NCBI GenBank assembly: GCA_964393835.1
Contig: CAYMUN010000001.1
Span: 26,184-90,183 of the forward strand
DNA from: CAYMUN01 sp964393835
GTDB taxonomy: Bacteria; Patescibacteriota; Saccharimonadia; Saccharimonadales; UBA4665
DNA length: 64,000 nucleotides
Direction: 5' to 3'
Below the pieces are notes generated by a model that was not told the DNA's origin, searched no databases, and saw only the letters and a list, made by a program, of their open reading frames with translations. Positions 49,657-57,149 of the stretch are shown here, one piece after another (positions within the stretch are counted from its first letter, which is position 1; each line of letters begins with the position of its first letter). Position numbers and translations under genes: made by a program.

Positions 49657-49962
49657 ATGGGTAAACGACCGTCCGGCCAACACGAATGGATCACTGAGAC
49701 CGACGAGGACAGTGACGCGGTACGCTATATAGTACCCCTCTCTGACGAAGCCGGCCACCAAAAGCTCGTTGTCGCCCAACGCGTTGCCGACCTACTCGGC
49801 AAACAAGGCACTAATTTTGTCGTCACCTTTGGCAACTACCAGCCCGACCCAGAAATAAAGCCCGGCTGGGCCGTCATAATTTATCACGCCGAAGCTCCAA
49901 ACCCTTGGGAAGAGCTACAGCTCGAGCACATCCGCCAACTGCTCGACGAGCGACCTAGCTAG
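49657..49962 (+). CDS. Unrecognised 101-residue protein
   Basis: I do not recognise this small soluble protein. It starts MGKRPSGQHEWITETDED and has alternating strands and helices (YIVPLSDEAGHQKLVVAQRV, TNFVVTFGNYQ, GWAVIIYHAE), so a compact alpha/beta fold is likely. It is acidic. It stands 78 bases downstream of the 520-residue gene with its own leaderless-type promoter. No partner is obvious apart from that neighbour. Confidence 0.62.
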   Translation: MGKRPSGQHEWITETDEDSDAVRYIVPLSDEAGHQKLVVAQRVADLLGKQGTNFVVTFGNYQPDPEIKPGWAVIIYHAEAPNPWEELQLEHIRQLLDERPS

Positions 49963-50005
49963 CGATGCCGACAGCCAGCCTGTCGCACCACATTTACTAA
50001 TCGGC

Positions 50006-50167
50006 TCAGGCTTCCTCAAACTTAACCATAGCTTGTACCAACGACTGACCAAAAGTCACCATCGTCCCCGACGGCACCCAGCCATCCCGCATCTCCCCAT
50101 TAACCGCCGCCTCCAACGCTTGCGGCGAACCCCCCACAACCAATTTATACTCCATAACTTTTTGCAT
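50006..50167 (-). CDS. DUF1737-like small protein
   Basis: This 53-residue protein reads MQKVMEYKLVVGGSPQALEA, then a stretch including VNGEMRDGWVPSGTMVTFG. The pattern, a short strand, a helix with LExxVN and a GWxPxG turn, matches the DUF1737 type of small proteins of unknown role. A strong ribosome site GAGGAGGGG lies six bases before the ATG. The gene ends with TGA. It is too small for many gene finders but its codon pattern and ribosome site are convincing. Confidence 0.75.
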   Translation of the reverse strand: MQKVMEYKLVVGGSPQALEAAVNGEMRDGWVPSGTMVTFGQSLVQAMVKFEEA

Positions 50168-50299
50168 AGTAGCCCCTCCTCTAACTGTACTTCCAGTTTA
50201 CCACCCAGAGAAATTCTATTTCGAAAGGTTCCTAGGCGATTATTCCCTCAATGCAAGTAAGCGGAGGTGGATTTAGATATATTAAAAAATTAATGCAAT
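50168..50299. other. AT-rich intergenic stretch
   Basis: This gap begins a visibly AT-richer patch that runs to about 51300. I see no RNA gene or clear terminator in it. Confidence 0.35.
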
Positions 50300-51013
50300 T
50301 TACTTGTTCCACTTCCAGTCGCCCGTAATGGACACAAAGCTAAACAGCAAAGCGACCACAAGAACAAAATATGCAAAGAATGCAAATTGTAACGCTCTTA
50401 TTTGATAATTCAAAACTCTTTCGTCTATATTAGGCTTAAGGATACCCATTTCTTTATCAACTACAGCATCTATCTCAAGTTGGGCGACGGCTTTCCTATC
50501 GATGACTGCATTGACTACATTATTCCTAGCAGTAGCCCAGCTCTTGTGAAATTTCTTTACAATTTGGTAGTATTGCACCCCCAGCAATAGAGAAATAGTC
50601 AACGAAGCCATCCCAGTTAATAATAAACACTTCTCAATGCGCGTTAGAGACTTCAAAAGTTCTGTGTTCCCAAGAACAACGATGTTCGCCGTAATAAGAA
50701 CGGTAGTTATTAGTATTAATTGGTTTGAGAGACTTCTGTCTGTAGAATTTGCCTCGGCATCTGACCTATTAACACCATCCGTATAAGTGTTCTTTACGCG
50801 ATTGAGGTATTTGACATCCTCTCTGCTACTAAGGCTAAGGTGCCTAGATAGCGCAGGGTCTAGTGTACTATTAGGTTTCTTCGGCTGTTGGTTCTGTCGT
50901 TGTTTCAGATACTTCGGCAGGTGGGGGAAAGTCTGGTCGTTCAGCATGAGAGCTATTTTTATGAATGCTGTCCGAATCTTGCTGGACAGCTTTGATTTTA
51001 CCTTTGTCATCAT
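50300..51013 (-). CDS. Unrecognised three-segment membrane protein in AT-rich DNA
   Basis: I do not recognise this 237-residue protein. A basic N-terminus of about 95 residues, rich in Ser, Lys and Gln, is followed by membrane segments near 98-116 (LILITTVLITANIVVLGN), 132-150 (LLTGMASLTISLLLGVQYY) and 210-229 (FAFFAYFVLVVALLFSF); the loop between the last two is charged. Two-helix-plus-loop layouts of this kind occur in some SLATT-type proteins, but the match is only by look. TATAAT ends eight bases before the ATG. The base content is unlike the neighbours, so it may have been acquired. A second frame (50871-51080) overlaps its 5' part. Confidence 0.6.
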   Translation of the reverse strand: MMTKVKSKLSSKIRTAFIKIALMLNDQTFPHLPKYLKQRQNQQPKKPNSTLDPALSRHLSLSSREDVKYLNRVKNTYTDGVNRSDAEANSTDRSLSNQLILITTVLITANIVVLGNTELLKSLTRIEKCLLLTGMASLTISLLLGVQYYQIVKKFHKSWATARNNVVNAVIDRKAVAQLEIDAVVDKEMGILKPNIDERVLNYQIRALQFAFFAYFVLVVALLFSFVSITGDWKWNK

Positions 51014-51021
51014 TGTTGCTC

Positions 51022-51027
51022 ATTATA
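51022..51027 (-). promoter_or_regulatory. -10 box of the AT-rich membrane protein gene
   Basis: TATAAT on the minus strand ends eight bases before the ATG at 51013. Confidence 0.5.
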
Positions 51028-51138
51028 TATACAATTATACTCGCCAAACAAACTATTACCAGCAACAAGGAAGTGGTCATATTTTAATTTAATAGCTACA
51101 TTAGGTTCGTAAAGAACCGTTGGTCTTAGTGGCAGGAG

Positions 51139-51144
51139 TATACT
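51139..51144 (+). promoter_or_regulatory. -10 box of the zinc-ribbon microprotein gene
   Basis: TATACT ends six bases before the ATG at 51151. Confidence 0.45.
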
Positions 51145-51150
51145 AAAGGC

Positions 51151-51291
51151 ATGGACTATTTAAAATGGTGCGCAGATGATACTTGTGAAAATTACCATCA
51201 GGCCTTTACTCAAAAACAGTTTAATGACCTGTGTCCAATTTGCAAAAATTCACTAGAAGATGTCCCACCAATGACAGCTCCGCTGAGCTAG
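51151..51291 (+). CDS. 46-residue zinc-ribbon microprotein
   Basis: This short frame reads MDYLKWCADDTCENYHQAFT and continues with FNDLCPICKNSLEDVPP. Cys7, Cys12, Cys28 and Cys31 have the spacing C-x4-C-x15-C-x2-C of a small zinc ribbon. The -10 box six bases before the ATG supports a leaderless message. Small zinc ribbons bind RNA, DNA or proteins, but no target is evident. It lies alone between the AT-rich membrane protein and the K+ channel gene. Confidence 0.6.
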   Translation: MDYLKWCADDTCENYHQAFTQKQFNDLCPICKNSLEDVPPMTAPLS

Positions 51292-51349
51292 GGTTTCCTA
51301 ATGGTGACGGCATTGGCTGTCAGTAGCATACCCCTCGCTTGAAAAAGGC

Positions 51350-51394
51350 ATGGTATACTTTTGGGAATTATTGCTGAATTGGCGGAAACACTGA
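51350..51394 (+). CDS. Possible 14-residue leader frame upstream of the K+ channel gene
   Basis: The frame MVYFWELLLNWRKH ends in TGA that shares its A with the channel ATG (TGATG). No good ribosome site or -10 box precedes it, and the better -10 box lies inside it, so it is weaker than the other leader frames. Confidence 0.25.
   Translation: MVYFWELLLNWRKH
51351..51359 (+). promoter_or_regulatory. Extended -10 promoter of the K+ channel gene
   Basis: TGGTATACT is an extended -10 box that would give a leader of about 28 bases before the ATG at 51394. Confidence 0.45.
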
Positions 51395-52059
51395 TGTCTC
51401 ACCTGCTAAAGCTAAAGGACTTTTTGAATCGATCATTAGTCGATGACATTGTAATGATCTTGCTGGCAATGCTTAGCGTTACTCTGCTACTGATTGAGAC
51501 AAATACTGATCTGAGTCAGGGCCAGACTCGGGCAGCGGATATTGTTGACGCGACGATTGCGCTAATATTTCTAGTCGAATGGGGGATTCGATTTAGGCAG
51601 GCAGCCAATAAAGGTCAATTTGTTAAAAAGTACTGGTGGGAATTGCTGGCTTCGATACCAATTCCCAATACCTTTGCTCAGGCGCTTCGGGCACTCCGGA
51701 TCCTCCGGGTTTTACGCATCATACGGCTGGCCAGCCGGCTCAAGCAGATTTCTAATTTTTCGGAGACATTGGCCAAGCATGCCTACGTCATTCAGATATT
51801 GGTGGTCTTTTTATCAGTTAGCTTTATCGCTTCGATTGTCTTTGACACATTTGAAAGAGGCATCAATCCGCATGTGCATAGTACCTGGGATAGTTTCTGG
51901 TGGGCAATATCCACGGCCACAACCATCGCATATGGTGATATTTATCCTGTCACTACTGCCGGCCGAATTGATTCAATCTTTTTAGCGATATTTGGGCTCG
52001 GAACTCTTGGCCTATTGACGGCAACTATCGCCTCTACTTTTATCAAAGAGAAGAATTAA
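51394..52059 (+). CDS. Voltage-gated K+ channel-like protein
   Basis: This 221-residue protein has the six-segment layout of voltage-gated channels: S1 from about residue 15, S2 with VDATIALIFLVEWGIRF, an S4-like helix ALRALRILRVLRIIRLASR near 97-115 with regularly spaced Arg, and a pore loop WDSFWWAISTATTIAYGDIY near 164-183. The filter reads T-I-A-Y-G-D where TVGYGD is usual, so the first filter Gly is Ala, which is odd. It ends soon after S6 without a regulatory domain. Selectivity for K+ is an inference. The ATG at 51394 fits S1; an in-frame TTG at 51361 is possible. Confidence 0.85.
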   Translation: MSHLLKLKDFLNRSLVDDIVMILLAMLSVTLLLIETNTDLSQGQTRAADIVDATIALIFLVEWGIRFRQAANKGQFVKKYWWELLASIPIPNTFAQALRALRILRVLRIIRLASRLKQISNFSETLAKHAYVIQILVVFLSVSFIASIVFDTFERGINPHVHSTWDSFWWAISTATTIAYGDIYPVTTAGRIDSIFLAIFGLGTLGLLTATIASTFIKEKN

Positions 52060-52155
52060 TTGCTAGCACCGAATTGGTAATGCTTGCAATCCCGGCGAGG
52101 AGCTGCGACTATGGCTGTATTAATTAGCTGGCGGGATTGCCAGGAGGATGAGCTG

Positions 52156-52878
52156 ATGAGCGCGGAGACCGGAATGGCACAAACATTTGACCTGGGGCCG
52201 GGCATTGAACATGTCCAGGTTGACTTGCCTCGAGGCGCGTCGCTAGAGATCAAGACGGTGACCGACGGCTTAGAGACAGTGGCCGGCATAGTGGTGCCAA
52301 AACTGGTTTTGGAGGGTGAAGAGGAAGAGTTTTCGTGGCAGGTCGCCACTAACCAGTTGCATGTGCGACAAAATGACGGCAACCATTATCTACTGCCTGG
52401 GGGTGGTACTATTGGCTCTGATAAACAATTCGTGGCGGGCATATCGCCTGATATACGACCCAAAGCCACGCTTTTGACGCCTGGGCCACAAGCGGGCGGG
52501 TACGTTGAACACCTAAGCGTGTATGGTGGTAGTCGGATAACTATCGAAGGGCTAGCAGGTAACTATCTACTCGTGAAGCAAGCCGGCAGTATTGCCCTCA
52601 GGGATCTCACTATGCGGTTAATTCATGCCCAAACCCGGGATACTGGCGGTATAACCTTGCAAGCGGTGCGGGCTGATAATGTAACGGCTAGAACCTACCG
52701 AGGAGATATCGTCGTGACCGGTGGCGGCACCAGCTTTAGTAATCCTGAGGATGAAGAAGGCGGCTGGAAGCTACACGCCTTTAGCGGTGATATTGTCTAC
52801 CGTGATCCTCCGTATGGCGTGGTGGACGCCACGTCGATGACCGGCAAACTGCGTATCAACTTGCCGCAACCTGAATAA
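52156..52878 (+). CDS. Beta-repeat protein of DUF4097-like type
   Basis: This 240-residue protein is likely soluble and built of repeated short beta strands. Units such as LQAVRADNVTARTYRGDIVV and HAFSGDIVYRDP recall the repeated G-D-I pattern of DUF4097-type adhesin-like domains; STMTGKLRIN-type turns (TSMTGKLRINLP) close it. No signal or membrane segment is visible. AGGAGG lies eight bases before the ATG at 52156, which I prefer to longer in-frame starts at 52084 or 52111. Its role is unknown. Confidence 0.68.
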   Translation: MSAETGMAQTFDLGPGIEHVQVDLPRGASLEIKTVTDGLETVAGIVVPKLVLEGEEEEFSWQVATNQLHVRQNDGNHYLLPGGGTIGSDKQFVAGISPDIRPKATLLTPGPQAGGYVEHLSVYGGSRITIEGLAGNYLLVKQAGSIALRDLTMRLIHAQTRDTGGITLQAVRADNVTARTYRGDIVVTGGGTSFSNPEDEEGGWKLHAFSGDIVYRDPPYGVVDATSMTGKLRINLPQPE

Positions 52879-52939
52879 AAGTTAGGTCAGGCGCTATTTT
52901 GGAGTTAGTTTAAAAGGATTCTGGTCTTTGTGGCGGGGG

Positions 52940-53338
52940 CTAGTTATCAGAAAAAAATATGTCTTCGGGTAAGGGAGCTTTAACATGAGCGGCATAGCGG
53001 CCAAAGGTTTGGTCGGTACAAATACTGCCTAGGTTTTGGACGACTAAAACGGCTGGCTGGCGATCGTAGGTATAGACGATCCGCTTGATACTATCGCCTG
53101 TCTCAATCTCGGCCAGCGGTATGAATTCTACCGCCCAGGGGTTGAGGGTCTCACCGTCTGCTTGCGGCGGCTGAAGCGCGAATAGTTCACCCCGGCCGCC
53201 TCCATCGCACTGTAGCAAGATATTCCTGCCTTGCGCGTCATAATATTCACACAGGTCGGCAATGCTGTCTTCATCTACGATCTCAGCAGTCGTAAGAATC
53301 GAGCCTGATTCATGTCCTACGTATACACCCAATGCCAT
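52940..53338 (-). CDS. Unrecognised 132-residue protein
   Basis: I do not recognise this soluble acidic protein. It starts MALGVYVGHESGSILTTAEI and contains NILLQCDGGGRGELFALQPP and IKRIVYTYDRQPAVLVVQNL, which look like beta strands and turns of a compact domain. It has no membrane segment. A strong promoter lies 34 bases upstream. It converges on the beta-repeat gene and follows typA on the same strand, but has its own promoter. Confidence 0.68.
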   Translation of the reverse strand: MALGVYVGHESGSILTTAEIVDEDSIADLCEYYDAQGRNILLQCDGGGRGELFALQPPQADGETLNPWAVEFIPLAEIETGDSIKRIVYTYDRQPAVLVVQNLGSICTDQTFGRYAAHVKAPLPEDIFFSDN

Positions 53339-53371
53339 AGCAAAACCCTAACTTTAAACTATTATATTTAG

Positions 53372-53400
53372 ATTATACCATACTATGTCAAATGTGTAAA
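53372..53400 (-). promoter_or_regulatory. Strong promoter of the 132-residue gene
   Basis: TTTACA, 17 bases and a perfect TATAAT with TGG in front make a near-ideal promoter on the minus strand. Confidence 0.65.
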
Positions 53401-53401
53401 C

Positions 53402-55225
53402 TTAGCGCTTGCGTTTCTTTTGGTCAAGTTCTTTTTTGCGGAGCCGCAGGTTTTTGGGGGTGACCTCTAGCAGCTCGTCGTTTTCGATAAAGTCCAGGCA
53501 TTGCTCGAGGCTAAAGATCGTCGGCGGGGTCAGCTGGACGACACCGTCAGAGCTACTGCTGCGCATATTAGTCAGGTGCTTGGCTTTGCAGACATTCATC
53601 TCTAAATCTTCCTGACGAGTGTTGAGGCCGATGATTTGGCCGGCATAGACTTTTTCGGCCGGGCCGACAAAGATCGTGCCGCGGGCTTCGGCGGTTTCCA
53701 GCGAATACGGGGTGGTGACGCCGGTTTCATAGGCGATTAGCACGCCGTTACGCAGTTGCTGCAGAGCGGCGGTTTGGGACTGAAACCCGACGACTAAACT
53801 ATTCATGACAATGGTGCCTTTAGTATTGGTCAGTAAGATGTTGCGCATACCGAGTAGCGCTCGGGTGGGCATTTCATAAACCAGCTTGGTGACGCCCTTG
53901 GAGGCCGACGCGAACTGCTCTTTGAGAGTGGCCCGACGCTGGCCCAGCTCCATCTGGACGGTGCCGACATGCTCAGCCGGGACTTCGATGATGACTTCCT
54001 CAACGGGCTCCATGGTTTGGCCCTTTTCCTCGTGGGTGACGACCTGTGGGCGGCCGACTTCAAACTCGTAGCCCTCGCGGCGCATAGTTTCGATCAGCAC
54101 GCCGAGGTGCAGCTCACCGCGGCCGGCGACCGTAAAGCCAATGCCATCGTCGGTGACTTTGAGGCCGACATTGGTCTCGGTTTCTTTATGTAAGCGCTCG
54201 GCGATTTGGCGCGAGGTGTTGAATTCGCCCTCTTGGCCCTTGAAGGGGCTGGTATTAGGACCGAGGTAGATGCGCAGCGTCGGAGCCTCGACTTCAATCG
54301 TTGGCAAGGCTTCCGGCTCGTTGGCATCGGCGATGGTTTCACCGATCTGGGCATCCGAGATACCTGTCAACTGGACGATGTCGCCGGCGATGCCCTCGTC
54401 GACTTCAAACTTGCTGACACCGTGACTCATAAACACTAGGTCGACTTTGGCTTTGGCAAAGGTGCCGTCTTTTTTGCAAAGCGTGATTTGGTCGCCGGCT
54501 TTGATACGGCCGCGGGTAATGCGACCGATGGAGTATTTACCCTTAAAGTTGTCGTGTGCCAGGGCAGTGACCAGCATCTGGAATGGCTTGTCGAGCTCGA
54601 CTTTGGGCGCTGGCACATGCTCGGTGATAGCCTGAAAAACTGTCTCCAGGTCGCCGTCCGCTTCAGGACTAGTTGGAATCTCAGCCCAGGCTTTGCCCGC
54701 CCGCCCGATAGCGTAGTAGACCGGGTAATGCAGTTGGTCTTCGTGGACAGCCAGCTCGAGGAATAGGTCAGCCAGCTCGTCTTCGACCGCTTTGATGCGC
54801 GAGCCATCTTTGTCGATTTTGTTGATAATCACGATCGGCTTGAGCTCGCTGGCCAGGGCCTTGCCGAGCACGAATTTGGTCTGCGGCATCGGGCCCTCTT
54901 GGGCGTCAACGATCAACAGGCAGCCGTCGGCCAGATTTAAAGTTCTTTCGACTTCCCCTGAGAAATCGGCATGGCCCGGGGTATCGATGATATTAATCCG
55001 GTAATCATTGTGCTGCACGGCCGTAACCTTGGCAGTGATGGTGATACCACGCTCTTTTTCTTGGTCGCCGCTGTCCATGATCAAATCCTGGCTCATCTCG
55101 GCCTGGTTGTCACGAAACGTCTGGGACTGCTTTAAAAGTCCATCGACTAGCGTTGTTTTACCATGGTCGACATGCGCGATAATCGCGATATTTCTAATCT
55201 TGGTCGGATCCTGGGTTGTTTTCAT
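53402..55225 (-). CDS. typA: Ribosome-associated GTPase TypA/BipA
   Basis: This 607-residue translational GTPase helps large-subunit assembly under cold and stress. It has AHVDHGKTTLVDGLL (P-loop) near residue 17, DTPGHADFSGEVERTL, NKIDKDGSR for guanine binding, EF-G-like domains II and III, domain V, and the BipA-specific C-terminal domain with NKGTIVMNSLVVGF-like strand (TKGTIVMNSLVVGF). Length and order match the family. Its leader of about 45 bases holds a GC-rich hairpin followed by six T just before the start codon, so premature termination could control it. Confidence 0.96.
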   Translation of the reverse strand: MKTTQDPTKIRNIAIIAHVDHGKTTLVDGLLKQSQTFRDNQAEMSQDLIMDSGDQEKERGITITAKVTAVQHNDYRINIIDTPGHADFSGEVERTLNLADGCLLIVDAQEGPMPQTKFVLGKALASELKPIVIINKIDKDGSRIKAVEDELADLFLELAVHEDQLHYPVYYAIGRAGKAWAEIPTSPEADGDLETVFQAITEHVPAPKVELDKPFQMLVTALAHDNFKGKYSIGRITRGRIKAGDQITLCKKDGTFAKAKVDLVFMSHGVSKFEVDEGIAGDIVQLTGISDAQIGETIADANEPEALPTIEVEAPTLRIYLGPNTSPFKGQEGEFNTSRQIAERLHKETETNVGLKVTDDGIGFTVAGRGELHLGVLIETMRREGYEFEVGRPQVVTHEEKGQTMEPVEEVIIEVPAEHVGTVQMELGQRRATLKEQFASASKGVTKLVYEMPTRALLGMRNILLTNTKGTIVMNSLVVGFQSQTAALQQLRNGVLIAYETGVTTPYSLETAEARGTIFVGPAEKVYAGQIIGLNTRQEDLEMNVCKAKHLTNMRSSSSDGVVQLTPPTIFSLEQCLDFIENDELLEVTPKNLRLRKKELDQKKRKR

Positions 55226-55230
55226 CCAAT

Positions 55231-55256
55231 AAAAAAGGCGCCCTACTAAAAGCGCC
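55231..55256 (-). terminator. Terminator-like hairpin in the typA leader
   Basis: On the minus strand GGCGC and GCGCC form a stem with a ten-base loop, followed by TTTTTT (55236-55231). It lies between the typA promoter and the ATG at 55225, and also after the upstream gene. It may act as an attenuator or as the end of the upstream unit. Confidence 0.5.
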
Positions 55257-55272
55257 CGGCTTTCTATCTGTA

Positions 55273-55281
55273 ATTATAGCA
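55273..55281 (-). promoter_or_regulatory. typA extended -10 promoter
   Basis: TGCTATAAT is a perfect extended -10 box on the minus strand, upstream of the hairpin and just after the stop of the 125-residue gene. Confidence 0.55.
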
Positions 55282-55285
55282 TAAA

Positions 55286-55663
55286 CTACGTCAGGCTACC
55301 AGTTGGCGAGGACTCCGTCACAGCCCGCATCAACAGCTGCCCGTGGGCTTCCAGGATAGCTTCGCGTAGCGAAGTGTGAACCGCAAAGATTCCGCCATTG
55401 TTTGGATCTAGGCCCTCTGGCGGCGGCGCGGCTGACCAATCAATCGGTTCGTCGGCTGTCTGGTTTGGTCGCACCAGTCGTAAAACGGGCCGTAGCGAAG
55501 TTAAACAGGCAAAGGAAGCATCGACTAATTTTGGATCAACAGCCTGCTGACTGCCACTTTCGGCTAAAGAACCGTATACCAGGCGCATGTCAAAGTCAGC
55601 CGCTCGTAAGGCTTGATCGGCGGCATAACTTTGCTCAGTAATGGAGATTTGCTCAATGATCAT
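55286..55663 (-). CDS. Unrecognised 125-residue protein
   Basis: I do not recognise this soluble acidic protein. It starts MIIEQISITEQSYAADQALR and is mostly helical, with LVDASFACLTSLRPVLRLVR in the middle and VHTSLREAILEAHGQLLMRA near the end. No signal or membrane segment is seen. TATAAT ends seven bases before the ATG, so it is a leaderless single gene. It lies between typA and the DEAD-box gene. Confidence 0.65.
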   Translation of the reverse strand: MIIEQISITEQSYAADQALRAADFDMRLVYGSLAESGSQQAVDPKLVDASFACLTSLRPVLRLVRPNQTADEPIDWSAAPPPEGLDPNNGGIFAVHTSLREAILEAHGQLLMRAVTESSPTGSLT

Positions 55664-55670
55664 AGCGCTT

Positions 55671-55676
55671 ATTATA
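55671..55676 (-). promoter_or_regulatory. -10 box of the 125-residue gene
   Basis: TATAAT on the minus strand ends seven bases before the ATG at 55663. Confidence 0.5.
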
Positions 55677-55780
55677 CACTATACTGTCAAGAATTACAAA
55701 CTTATCTTGAGCCAGCCGTATAGGGCAGCATAGACTTCGTCTTCTCGGTGCTTCAGGGCCGTTCAATGGTCATGTTTAGC

Positions 55781-56974
55781 TTAGTGGGTGATGAACGTCA
55801 GGGCGTGACCGACCCGGCCGGCACGGCCGGCACGGCCGATGCGGTGGACGTAATCCTGATACGAGCCAGGCTGCGAGAAGTTGATGACGTGGCTGATATC
55901 AGCGACGTCAATACCGCGGGCGGCAACATCAGTGGCAACTAAGATGTTAGTCTTGCTGGCTTTAAAACTCTCCAGCGCCCGTTGGCGTTGGCCTTGGGTT
56001 TTGCCGCCGTGAATGGCGTCGGCTTTAAAACCGCGGCTCACCAGCTCATTACTGAGACGCTCGACGCTGCGCTGGGTCTCGTCAAAGACAATGACCTTGC
56101 TGACTTCGTCCTTAAGCAGGATGTCGTGCAGTTTGTCGAGTTTGTCATGGGGGCCAGCGTAGCGCACGACATCCTGGTGGACATGGTCGCTGCTCTCACC
56201 GCTTTTGACGGAGACCGTTTCCGGGTTATGCGAAAAGTTATTGATCAGCGTGCGGACACGGCTGTCCATGGTGGCGGAAAAGAAAAATGACTGGCGCTCC
56301 GGGGCTAGTTCTTTGAGGATGCTGCTGACATCCGGTAAAAAGCCCATGTCGAGCATCCGGTCGACCTCGTCCAGGACGACGATGTTAAAATTTTGGAGTT
56401 GCAGCGTGCCCCGCTCCATATGGTCTTTGATGCGGCCGGGGGTACCGATGACGATTCGGGGCTTAGCGCGCAGGTCACGCAGTTGCGGGCCCATGGCGGT
56501 GCCGCCGATCAGTACGGCGCCGGTAAAGCCGCCACCCTTGCCGATACTGCGAAATTCTTCTTCAATCTGCTGGGCCAGCTCACGTGTAGGAGCCACGATC
56601 AGCGCCCGGGCATTCTGGCGTTTGATTAAGGCGTCGATGACCGGGACGGCAAAGGCCGCTGTCTTACCGGTGCCGGTATTAGCAATACCGATAATATCAT
56701 GACCCTCGAGCCCCAGCGGGATAGTCTGATCCTGGATAGGTGACGGTGTCACGAAGCCTTTGGCCTCGAGGTTACGATGGATAATCGGATCGACCACAAA
56801 GTCGGCGAAATTATGCGTCGGTTTGTAGTCGACGGCTTGGGTCGGTTTCGCTACCGCTACGTATTTAGCCGGATCAATGTACTCGCCACGGCGTTTATTG
56901 CCGCCGCCACTACGTCCGCCACGTCGATTGCCCTGTTTTGCTGAATTGTAAACTGAATATTTGTATGCAGCCAT
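55781..56974 (-). CDS. DEAD-box RNA helicase
   Basis: This protein of 397 residues unwinds RNA and ends shortly after the helicase core. It shows the Q motif region (ITPSPIQDQT-like, here FVTPSPIQDQTIP), Walker A ANTGTGKTAAF near residue 95, PTRELAQQ, motif II as DEVD near 201, SAT (FFSATMDSR), and HRIGRAGRAGR near the C-terminus. A basic Arg-Gly-rich N-terminus (KQGNRRGGRSGGGNKRRG) likely binds RNA. The frame is open upstream to 57085, and the promoter would allow that longer start, so 37 more residues are possible. Confidence 0.93.
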   Translation of the reverse strand: MAAYKYSVYNSAKQGNRRGGRSGGGNKRRGEYIDPAKYVAVAKPTQAVDYKPTHNFADFVVDPIIHRNLEAKGFVTPSPIQDQTIPLGLEGHDIIGIANTGTGKTAAFAVPVIDALIKRQNARALIVAPTRELAQQIEEEFRSIGKGGGFTGAVLIGGTAMGPQLRDLRAKPRIVIGTPGRIKDHMERGTLQLQNFNIVVLDEVDRMLDMGFLPDVSSILKELAPERQSFFFSATMDSRVRTLINNFSHNPETVSVKSGESSDHVHQDVVRYAGPHDKLDKLHDILLKDEVSKVIVFDETQRSVERLSNELVSRGFKADAIHGGKTQGQRQRALESFKASKTNILVATDVAARGIDVADISHVINFSQPGSYQDYVHRIGRAGRAGRVGHALTFITH

Positions 56975-57096
56975 TAAAAAATGAACCCTATTTTCTGTTA
57001 GCGCTTGCGGCGCAAAACTTAGATTGTTACTCGATTGCCTTTTGATGAATTCGAGTAATCTATCTAGTGCCAGACCCGGGTTCATGTAAAACAATT
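56975..57096 (-). promoter_or_regulatory. Leader of the DEAD-box helicase mRNA
   Basis: If translation starts at 56974, the message has a leader of about 120 bases with a perfect 8-base inverted repeat TTACTCGA / TCGAGTAA. Long folded leaders are typical of cold-shock helicase genes. The same stretch could instead be coding. Confidence 0.4.
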
Positions 57097-57102
57097 ACCT
57101 TT

Positions 57103-57131
57103 ACATTAGCACGATATCTTAGCCGTGTCAA
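57103..57131 (-). promoter_or_regulatory. Promoter of the DEAD-box helicase gene
   Basis: A perfect TTGACA, 17 bases, and TAATGT with TGC in front form a strong promoter on the minus strand. Confidence 0.65.
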
Positions 57132-57149
57132 TCGTCAGCCCGCTATAAG

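Noticed and set aside
50033..50260. 75-codon plus-strand frame
   Set aside because: It lies opposite the DUF1737-like gene, which has a strong ribosome site and a sensible sequence.
50871..51080. 69-codon frame with an N-terminal membrane segment
   Set aside because: It looks protein-like, but it overlaps the 237-residue gene out of frame and its first part covers that gene's -10 box. Kept as an open question in the findings rather than as a gene.
53386..53391. Perfect TTGACA upstream of the 132-residue gene
   Set aside because: It lies only eight bases from the TATAAT box; TTTACA at 17 bases is the better -35.
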